A DNA stretch of 64,000 nt from Lumbricus rubellus (Eukaryota; Annelida; Clitellata; Crassiclitellata; Lumbricidae), in the NCBI GenBank assembly GCA_945859605.1, contig OX243812.1, positions 49,664,762 to 49,728,761 on the forward strand. The letters run 5' to 3'. A program made the position numbers and the translations under genes. This document shows positions 36,225 to 44,844 of this stretch, one piece after another. A model generated the notes under the pieces. The model did not search any database, was not told where the DNA came from, and was given only the letters and a program-made list of their open reading frames with translations. Within the stretch, counting starts at the first letter, position 1, and each line of letters starts with the position of its first letter.

Positions 36225-37445
36225 GGTGTCCGGACAATTCGGAGCGGGACAATTGGGAGCGGACAATTCGGACCGGACAATTCGGAGACGGACAATTTGG
36301 AGCGGACAATTCGGAGACGGACAATTGGGAGCGGACAATTTGGAGCGGACAATTCGGACCCGGACAATTTGGACCCGGACAATTCGGAGCGGACAATTTG
36401 GAGCGGACAATTCGGAACGGACAATTCGGACCCGGACAATTCGGAGTGTATATAAAACAATTGTGTCGAATTGAAACATCAGAAACATCACATGCCTGCG
36501 TCGATCAAAAACAGTGTGGCAATAAAATACAGTCTTATACGGCACCAAACAAACGTCCTACGATCTTCAAGACACTGCATTCCAAAGCTTAAACTATAAG
36601 CAACTGAAATTATTAGTTAAATGCACTAATTTACCACTCTATATAGGCAGCTCATTTAAATCATTGCAGTTTTCTTACAACTATAGTCCTATTCCTTTAT
36701 GCTTGTTAGTCAGGTTTCTGATTAGAGCTAAACTATTAATATATTTTACTGTAACTAAAGGTTTAAATCTAGCTTAAAGCATGAGCCCTATGACTACTGC
36801 CAAATCATCGAAGACAAACGGGCAAAAGACATACGAACAAGTAGACGTAGCCTACACGCAGACTGAGAGACGGTGGGGTGCTAAGCTGACTAATTTTAGT
36901 ATTGACTCTAATGTCCAGTGGCCCATCCGGTCAACCTATTCTATTCTATTTTCGGACTTATTAAGAACCTCTCACAGTACCGGTACAACCTAATCAGAGG
37001 CACTCCCAGTCCCAGTGCGAAGAACTCCTGGAAAAAAAGAAAAGTCTTAAGACACCTGGCAGAAAAAGTAAAGCCTCCAGTAGGTCTATTTGGGTGATGG
37101 AGACGGGTATGGAAATCTGAGTTCCATCAATAATTTTGACTGTTATGCATTTCCTGCTCCGAATTGTCCGCTCCAAATTGTCCGCTCCAAATTGTCCGCT
37201 CCAAATTGTCCGGTCCGATTTGTCCGGTTCCGAATTGTCCGCTCCCAATTGTCCGCTCCAAATTGTCCGCTCCGAATTGTCTGGGTCCGAATTGTCCGCT
37301 CCAGAATTTACTCCAAATTGTCCTTCTCCAAATTGTCCGCTCTGAATTGTCCGCTCCAAATTGTCCGGTTCCGAATTGTCCGCTCCCAATTGTCCGGTCC
37401 GAATTGTCCGCTCCCAATTGTCCCGCTCCGAATTGTCCGGAAACC
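36225..37445. mobile_element. transposon with tandem GGACAATTCGGAGC-type termini
   Basis: The left terminus starts GGTGTCCGGACAATTCGGAG and continues as about 16 tandem 13-15-base units of GGACAATTYGGAGCG to 36452. The right terminus (37155-37445) is the inverse, ending TGTCCGGAAACC. The first 50 bases of the two ends match closely. Flanks are AACCTACAT on the left and TACATACAT on the right, an imperfect 9-base duplication within a CATA array. The 700-base interior has no coding frame, only a short CR1-like fragment near 36990-37070. The 9-base duplication suggests a Mutator-like element, but no transposase is present. Confidence 0.75.
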
Positions 37446-38100
37446 TACATACATACATACATACATGCATGCATGCATGCATGCATGCATGCATACAAAC
37501 ATACATACATACAAACATACATACATACATACATACATACATACATACATACATACATACATACATACATACATACATACATACATACATACATACATAC
37601 ATACATACATACATACATACATACATACATACATACATACATACATACATACATACATACATACATACATACATACATACATACACACATACACACACAC
37701 ATACATACATACACACATACATACACACATACATACATACATACATACATACATACATACATACACGCACACATACATACATACATACATACATACATAC
37801 ATACATACATACATACATACATACATACATACATACATACATACATACATACATACATACATACATACATACATACATACATACATACATACATACATAC
37901 ATACATACATACATACATACATACATACATACGCATACACACACAATCACACATACATACATACATACATGCATACATACATACATACATACATACATAC
38001 ATACATACATACATACATACATACATACATACATACATACATACATACATACATACATACATACATACATACATGCATGCATACATACATACATGCTTGT
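37446..38100. repeat. (CATA)n array, right part of a split array
   Basis: About 650 bases of CATA with CACA and CATGCATG interruptions. It ends 13 bases inside the engrailed intron from the exon 1 donor. Confidence 0.97.
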
Positions 38101-38112
38101 ACATACTTTTAC

Positions 38113-40246
38113 CTGACGATGGTCTGTCTGAGTACCGGGTGCAGTAGACCCACGCTGGCCATGGCATGGCGGACGGAGGAGCGTCCCTCTCAGACCGCCC
38201 TCCTCCTCCCCCACCAGGGGTCGCCCCACTCGATGCCCCAGGGGAGGGGCGGCGACGGGCGCCGTTCTCAGCAGCCGACGAGGATGCGGACGATGAAGAG
38301 GACGACGACGAGGATGAGGATGATGAGGAGGATGACTCACGGCTGCAGCGGACACCATCTCCTACAGTCGATGATGGAGTGGACACGCATGATCGATCGC
38401 TTAAGTCCTTCTTCAGTTCCGCTTGGATGGGTTGGGGTGGTCCGGAAGGAAGGAGGCACGGCGGGGGACCTCCTCGACTGAGGTACCGTGAAGGAGGGTT
38501 GGCATCGAGTAGGGGCATCGACGACTGATGGGTGGATCTTACGGTGGACACCCCACCCTTCGTTGGGTGCTTGTTTCGGCGCTGCTGCTGGAGGGCCTCA
38601 CCCGGCTTAGGAAGGTGCTTCGAGAGTTCGCTGCTGTTTGGTCGGCAACAGTCAACGGGGTGCTTATGATGACCTTGAAGGGACAAGTGTTTCGGGGTCT
38701 GCAGCTGTAGAGGGTGATGTTGTTTTTGTGGAAGAGTACCTACGATGCGATCCAGACCCTCCCGCAACCTGTCGTCGAAACAATAAGCCCCGCCGTTGTT
38801 GTTGTCTATGCTATTGTTAGGACTATTGTTATTGTTATTGTTGTTGTTGTTGTTATTGTTTAGTAGTCCGTGCAGTCGGAGGGCTGTCGACCTGGCCGCG
38901 GCGCTGAGCTTGCGCTGCTCATGAGCTGCTGCTCCTCCTCCCCCGGGAATTCCCCTTTCTCTGGCGCTAGATAAATACATTGGTTGGATGGCACTGGCTG
39001 CTGCTGCTGTGGCAGATGCAGAATACCGGTCCAGAAGCAGCGACGAAGTGGATCCGCTGTTGCAGAATGGATGGAGGAGGGGTGACGACTGGTGGTGGGA
39101 ATTGCTCTGCGAGGGGTAGACGAGGCTGTTGGAACGGCCGGCGGGTCTTCTACCTCCCTCCTGCTGCTGCTGCTGATGGTGGTGGTGGTGGAGGTGGCGC
39201 CTCTGGAGCATCATTCCACTCAGGATGCAGTCCCCGATCAGTCTCGTGGAGTCGACGAACATCCGTGGATGATGATGCGGAGGTGGTGGTGGTGGTGGTG
39301 GTTGTTGTTTCACGATTCCAAACTCCGGCTTCAGAATGTCGTCGATAGAAAATGTAGTGGAACGAATGTTGTCGTCAATCTTCTTTGTCTTCTTACTTAC
39401 CTCTTCCACCTCCTCCTCCTCCTCGTCCTCCTTCTCTTCCTCCTTCCTTTCCTCATTCTCCTTTACATTTTGCTCTCCATCCTCGGCAATTCCATCCTCC
39501 TCCTCCTCCCGCTCCTCACGCTCTTCCATTTCCTCCTCCTCCTCTCCCCTCTCTTCCAGTTGATGGGTAATTCCGATGCGTCCGTCCAATCCCCAACCAT
39601 GAACACATGGATCCGGAACGACATCAGCAAACGATGACGTCAGTAACTCTACGTTGTCGCAATTGGTCGTTTCTGCGCATGTCACATGACCCTTTGACCG
39701 GGTCAAGGTCGGCAGAACGTTGAGAATGGACGACATCGGTCTCTTCCGGATTCGATCCGGAAGAAGCAATTCCACTTCCGGTTCTGGACTGAGACTGGAC
39801 GTAACGAGGTTGGTGGGATGGACGGAGGTAGTGAACTGGGTGGTGGTGCGACCACCCTCTCTTACCGTTCTGCTGTCGTCTCCTTCGTCCTCTTCTCTTC
39901 CATCCGTGCATCTCTCCGTGTCCTTGGCATGACCCTCTGCCTCTGTTCCTCCGTTGTCTTCCATCTTGTTGAAGCTACAGTCAAGAACGCAAGTCTCTTC
40001 CTCCTCCACTTCTCTCTCCCAATTTTCTTCCTCAGCATTTCTATTTTGATTGCTATTCTTCTCCGCATCCCGTTCCTTCGGTTCCAGAGCTTCTTCTTCC
40101 ACTCTTAACCATCCTCCGCCTCCCATTCCAGCAGCGCCAGGAACCAGCATCTGTATGTCCATTCCATCGATGTCCACCACCACTTCCTCCTCCTCCTCCT
40201 CATCAACATCACCACCAGCAGCATCCCGCATCATCTCCATCTCCAT
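38113..40246 (-). CDS. en: engrailed homeodomain protein, exon 1 (repressor motifs and long acidic N-terminus)
   Basis: This encodes residues 1-711 and the first base of the split glycine codon. Engrailed is a nuclear transcription factor, usually a repressor, in segment, neuron and boundary patterning. EH1, FSIDDILKPEFG, lies at about residues 299-310 and is the Groucho-binding motif. EH2/EH3, WPAWVYCTRYSDRPSSG, lies at about 696-712; EH2 binds Pbx/Exd-type cofactors. The start is ATG 40246 (MEMEMMRDAA), because the frame upstream opens only with TTG. About 300 residues before EH1 are rich in Glu and unlike most engrailed proteins. His, Gln, Asn, Ser and Gly runs follow. The joined protein is 813 residues, longer than the fly's roughly 550. 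A strong unused-looking donor, GAG/GTAAGT, lies in the acidic region at 39401/39400, so an extra intron cannot be excluded. Confidence 0.93.
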
Positions 40247-40436
40247 GACGACAGACAACCTGCAACCTCAGCAGCAGCTACAATCACTGCAGCGATGAAT
40301 TCCTCCGCACGCACAGACAATGAATGCTACAAGCACAAGCAAACCACCAGCGGCGCGCGTTCGAGCAAGTGCCCGTCTCACGAGATAGACGAACGTTTAT
40401 TTACAAGTGGCTTTAACCGCCGCCGCCTGCCTAGCA

Positions 40437-40512
40437 CACACACGCACGCACACACGCACACACGCACACACGCACACACGCACACACGCACGCGCACACA
40501 CACGCACGCACC
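40437..40512. repeat. (CACACG)n microsatellite in the engrailed upstream region
   Basis: CACACGCA-type repeats about 190-265 bases upstream of the engrailed start codon, probably in the 5' UTR or proximal promoter. Confidence 0.9.
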
Positions 40513-40519
40513 TGTCGAC

Positions 40520-40800
40520 GTCTGCCGACGATTGACAAACATATATGAGGGCGGGAACTCATTCGCCCGCCGGTGACGGAGGGGTCAACAGCGGCTCTTA
40601 ACACCGACTCCAGTTCGCCCGCCGCTCGTAACGAGCGCACCCGACGGCCAGACGTTTATCCGCAAAGCCCCGCCTTCTGTCAATCACTCGAGCCATTGAC
40701 CAATGTCCGTCGGCTTGTGGGAGGAACCTCGCTGCGGATGCAACCGTCTGTTGGGAACGGATGCTGGGCTTAGAATGATCGGCCATTCCGACCGACGATC
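40520..40800 (-). promoter_or_regulatory. en: candidate engrailed promoter region
   Basis: The sequence upstream of the start is CpG-rich and free of simple repeats from 40520 to 40800. On the minus strand a TATA-like CATATATG lies at 40547-40540, about 300 bases before the start codon. No initiator or transcript evidence is available, so the placement is tentative. Confidence 0.3.
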
Positions 40801-40914
40801 AGGACTAATGAAATCAATTGACTTCTATAGCGCCGTTTTTCCAATCTGTGCCGTCACCTTTTTACACTGTGGGGAAAGTGTAGGCTATTTAGGGTGAAAG
40901 TGGCTCAGATGTAG

Positions 40915-41030
40915 TCATCATCATCATCATCGTCATAGTCATCGTCGTCACCATCGTCATCGTCATCATCGTCGTCGTCGCCGTCGCCGCCGCCGCCGCC
41001 GCCACCACCACCACAACCACCACTGCTTAA
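40915..41030. repeat. CATCGT/GCC trinucleotide array
   Basis: CATCATCGTC repeats pass into GCCGCCGCC and CCACCACCA. Confidence 0.95.
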
Positions 41031-41460
41031 TTGAGGTGAATTTATATAAACTTGTATAGGTCTATAGGACTATTGAGTATAAGACCGTAGTAAGACGTAT
41101 ACAAAACTACACATGTAGGCCTATAGGCCTACAGTATTTTTCTAGCGTCGGCGTCATGCATGCATGTATGCAGGCACTTTCAAATTTCAACGCCGTCCTG
41201 CCACACTTACATGTATTTGGACAGCAGCAGACGGATGTCTAAGCACTTCTTTTTCTGCACTTTAGAGCACTGCAAGTTCAGTGGTTCTTTCCACAGCGAT
41301 GTGACTCGTGCAGCTCCTGCAGGATTGATGTGCATGCAGCAGCTGCACCTCTCAACTGTGTTATAATTACATTGTATAGGTTATAGATATCATAATTTAT
41401 ACTGTGCACGTAAAAACTTGTAGGCTAGTCTACTGCTCATTTTGAGGTTATACGAATATA
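41031..41460. other. intergenic sequence with a dispersed-repeat fragment
   Basis: 41165-41285 carries AACGCCGTCCTGCCACACTT and related words also found in the 28814-29006 element. Nothing else is recognised. Confidence 0.45.
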
Positions 41461-41463
41461 TAG

Positions 41464-42577
41464 GGTTCCACGACAACTGGTCTACCGACAACTCGTCTCC
41501 GGACAATTGGTCTAACGACAAATGGTCTACAGACGAATAGTATTGATGAAATAGAAGCTGGATTTATTAAAATATTTTTTAAAGCTTAAATGGAAGCTGG
41601 ATTTATGATTTCATTCATGTATTTCGACATGCATCCAGCTTCTACTTTAGATCTAAAAATACCTCCACCCAGCTTCTATTTCTCACTTGTTATTTTCGTC
41701 AATCCAGCTTCTATTTTAGATATAAAAATACCCTCATCCAGCTTCCGTTACTTAAGCGTTTTTTCATCAATCCAGCTTCTATTTCAGATCACGAAATACT
41801 TTCATCATGCTTTTATTTCTCATACGTTATTTTCGTCAATCCAGATTCTATTTCACCTGTAAAAGAGCCATAATCCAGATTCCATTTCTCTTGCGTTTTT
41901 TCATCAATCCAACCTCCATTTTACGTGTAAAAACTTTCATCCAGCTTCCATTTCTCAAGCGCTTGATCAGTTGTCTGTATAAACCAGTTGTCGTAGACGA
42001 ATTGTCTGGAGACCACTTGTCGGTAGGGGGCCGTCCATAAAGTACGTCACGCTATTTTTGACCATTTTTGACCCCCCTCCCCCCCTGTCACAAACTGTCA
42101 CAGGTCTCGGACCCCCCCCTAAAGTACGTCACACTTTCTCGGACCCCCCCCCCCTCTAAAGTACGTCGCACTTTCGATTTTTTTATGAATCAACACCTTA
42201 TTCAAATTTAATCTAAAACACACTTCACTATTAAACTGTAAAGTGTCCACTTAAAAGAGCTATCACATTATTAAAATGACTTTAATAGTAGAATAGTTAA
42301 TTGTCAACAGTTGTCACAGTTATTCATTGAAGCAGTAACTCAATGTAGATTGAATTTGAAGAAAAAATTGCAAAAATTAGACTAGACATTCCTATAATAC
42401 ACATCATTTAAAAATAATAAATGTGTGACGTCACACATGGCTTGACCCCCCCTCCCCCCTGTCACAAACTGTCACACTTTCTTACACCCCCTCCCCCCCC
42501 CTCGAGCGTGACATACTTTATGGACGGCCCCTAGACGAGTTGTCGTTAGACGAGTTCAGTCGAGTTGTCGTGACACC
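41464..42577. mobile_element. transposon with tandem CGACAACTNGTCTA termini and perfect 9-bp target duplication
   Basis: AATATATAG flanks it at 41455-41463 and 42578-42586. The left end starts GGTTCCACGACAACTGGTCT and continues with four more 12-14-base variants (CCGACAACTCGTCT, CCGGACAATTGGTCT, ACGACAAATGGTCT). The right end is the inverse, ending GTCGTGACACC. The interior has degenerate tandem AATCCAGCTTCTATTT units of about 60 bases. A 505-base MITE has inserted into the right terminal repeats. No transposase is present. A 9-base duplication fits Mutator-like elements. Confidence 0.8.
42027..42531. mobile_element. nested MITE with GGGGCCGTCCATAAAGTACG ends
   Basis: It starts GGGGCCGTCCATAAAGTACG and ends with the inverse, ACTTTATGGACGGCCCC. 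The flanks are TAG on both sides (42024-42026 and 42532-42534), or TA plus a G. The subterminal CACCCCCTCCCCCC-like runs are mirrored. The interior is AT-rich and non-coding. It sits inside the terminal repeats of the larger element, so it inserted later. Confidence 0.88.
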
Positions 42578-42594
42578 AATATATAGGGCCTATA

Positions 42595-42700
42595 TATCTA
42601 TATATCTATATATCTATATATAATATATATATACAATGCAAATATATGATATGATATAATATATAATATCATATATATTTGCATTGCGTATATAGTAGCC
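42595..42700. repeat. TA-rich palindrome
   Basis: CAATGCAAATATATGATAT near 42634 is mirrored as ATATCATATATATTTGCATTG near 42667-42687 (key part TTTGCATTG), a near-perfect cruciform-capable arm pair. Confidence 0.75.
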
Positions 42701-42815
42701 TATATAACAATGCCGTTCAGCTTAGATCAATCAATGGCAAACCTCTCCCATCCTCCCCATGCATAAAATTATATAGAAAATATCCCATGCATCTTGGCAC
42801 TATAACTTAGCAGAC

Positions 42816-42816
<1 letters not shown>

Positions 42817-42908
<92 letters not shown>

Positions 42909-42916
42909 TCTCTCTC
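42817..42916. repeat. (TC)n dinucleotide array
   Basis: About 45 copies with two TTTC interruptions near the end. Confidence 0.97.
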
Positions 42917-43970
42917 TGCGTTCGTGTGTGTTTGTGTGGTTGCATACGACCAGCATAGTTTAGCCTTATAGCCTACTATATGCAACATGTCCTAAGTTGA
43001 GACATAGGCTATACAGTAATGTTTGCCGTAGATTGGGCGAATGCCGTTGTTTATGTAACATCTGCCATCTAGCGAATGTCACGTGCATATCAACAACTTA
43101 CTCCTGAATGACCCACGCGTCTTCTGCTAAGACGGGCGAATACAAAGCCCTTACCCAACTCAGCCATCAGCAGTATACTGACCGTACACTCTGTCACTCT
43201 GTCGATGGACAGATCAGACGGTGTGGGAGAGAACTTGCCATCAACCTATCATCATGATTAGGCCAAGGTCAATAATACGAAATCGCTAACTTTGCATTGC
43301 TGCAGTTCAGACGGCGTTTCTCCTTGTTGTTTAAATTGGACAGATAGTCTATGCCTATGGCAATTAGTCTGCTTACCGGTACATATGCTGAGGCTAAGTG
43401 AAACGAAGTCGTTCAAAACAACCACTCTGTGCTATTGATTGATTGATCAACCATTGGTTTTCTCGTCTTCCTCTTTCTAATTTTATCTGATATAGGACCT
43501 AACCAGACATTTGAAATAGCCTGATGATATTTTCTTTATTCAAACAATTAATCCGGTTGACAAGCCATAAGCGGTCACAGTGTACACAGAGATTCTAGAG
43601 TCTTACTCTAAGACTCGAATATCTTTGGTGTGCTATCATGCAATTTAAATAATTCACAAGAACGCAAATAGCGGAGGACACACATCTTAGCCTAACAATT
43701 AGGCTAGCCTAGCAGAGGCTAACAGTGACGTTGTCATATTGTTTTATCCATCCATTATTGTCAGCACAAATTTAAAAACATGTAGGCCTATTGTGTTTAA
43801 CGTTTCTTTGTCCAATTACTTGCATAGGCCTATATTCAGCCCTGTGACTACGCTCTGCAATTCCACCACAAAACGGCCCACGCCGCTGTATAGCGCTACA
43901 ACACAAGAAGTAGCTTGTCCTCAATTCTTCATTGCTTGTTTGCGAACTGCTGCCATCTAGAAATCGCTCG
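42917..43970. other. intergenic sequence between engrailed and CDV3
   Basis: Mostly unique sequence without a recognisable gene. The phrase AGATCAGACGGTG at 43211 recurs near 54588 with flanking similarity, so part of it is a dispersed repeat. Confidence 0.45.
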
Positions 43971-43977
43971 TCGGTCA

Positions 43978-44001
43978 TGCGCATGCGCAGTAGTTCACGT
44001 G
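43978..44001 (+). promoter_or_regulatory. NRF1-type palindrome and E-box upstream of CDV3
   Basis: TGCGCATGCGCA at 43978-43989 is the perfect NRF1 binding palindrome. CACGTG at 43996-44001 is a canonical E-box. Both lie 110-135 bases upstream of the CDV3 start codon, in a locally CpG-rich stretch. This arrangement is common at TATA-less promoters of widely expressed animal genes. It is the likely core promoter region of CDV3. Confidence 0.6.
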
Positions 44002-44111
44002 TTGCGAACGATATTGCGATATGTTAGAACGGAGTTCCTCATAAAATATATTACTACAATTGCCTTAAATAGTTCAATTTCTGCAGATCATTTATTGACC
44101 GTATCAACACG

Positions 44112-44324
44112 ATGGCTGAACCCGCTCCAGAAGACACGAACTTGGATGATTTCTTTGCGAAGAAGGACAAGACGAAAAAGAAGACCAAGTCGAGGCTCAC
44201 CCCAGCCGACATCGAAACACAGATGGAGAAAAAACTAAAGAAGAAAACGTCAGCGATAAAGAAAAAGGAAAAGGATTCATCGAACAGTGCCCAGTCGTCC
44301 GTGTTGGATGTTAAATTAGAAGAG
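44112..44324 (+). CDS. CDV3: CDV3 homologue, exon 1
   Basis: CDV3 (carnitine deficiency-associated gene expressed in ventricle 3) is a small, mostly disordered, conserved animal protein of poorly known function. This exon holds residues 1-71, starting MAEPAPEDTNLDDFFAKKDK. The LD-x-FFAK-x-DKKKK start is the family signature. A Lys-rich region follows, ending SVLDVKLEE. The start ATG 44112 is preceded by ACG. The donor is GAG/GTTTGA at 44324/44325, phase 0. All five exons join in frame to give 270 residues, against about 258 in human. A Lys-rich N-terminus with this exact signature makes another identity unlikely. Confidence 0.9.
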
Positions 44325-44844
44325 GTTTGATCATTAAGTTGAAACTCGATATCGTTTAACATTGTCGAATTTAATATGAAGAAACAACCGGCAAAACGAG
44401 GTCTGTGTGGGACGTGTTCCAATTTGATCTGACCATATTTAATGTGTTTTGGCCTAAAAGAAGAATGTGTTTAATATGTGATTGGGTGTGTAGTTCAGGT
44501 TTATGCTTGAAAGTTCAGGCAAAGTCACAAGAGGTTTCTTTTACAATGCAAAGAGGAGTTTATTGCCAATGTTAAAAGTATAGGTATGTTTTTAATGGTG
44601 CCTTTATTTATTCCATGTGTTTTTGTGTAAAATAATTGTTCCTGTTAAATCAGTCTATGTCTGTATGCATGTTTTTGCCCAGAAAATATTATTATGGTTC
44701 TGGTTGTTGTTATTATTGTTATTGCAAACATTTTTATTGCAAGCTCAGTCACACAGAAATTATGTTAATTGGAGGCACGGCATAGTCAATTGCCAAGGGA
44801 AATGCATGTCCATATATTTGCTTAAGAGATATAGTGAATGTTGA

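Larger units (their letters stand above)
6487..38112 (-). other. en: engrailed intron, 31.6 kb, phase 1
   Basis: The donor is CAG/GTAAAA at 38113/38112 and the acceptor is TTGCAG/GA at 6487/6486, both on the minus strand. The split glycine codon is restored exactly, which supports the two exons being one gene. The position, between EH2/EH3 and the homeodomain, matches the conserved engrailed intron. The intron is filled with satellites, microsatellites and transposon remnants, listed separately. I see no other host gene within it. Confidence 0.93.

Noticed and set aside
37445..38112. Continuation of engrailed exon 1 as MYVC repeats
   Set aside because: The open frame runs into the CATA array after a good CAG/GTAAAA donor. 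The split glycine joins exactly to the homeobox exon, so the coding part stops at 38113.
40247..40258. Engrailed start at 40258
   Set aside because: The codon there is TTG. The first in-frame ATG is at 40246.
38166..40298. Plus-strand frames opposite engrailed exon 1
   Set aside because: They are antisense shadows of a GC-rich, low-complexity coding exon.
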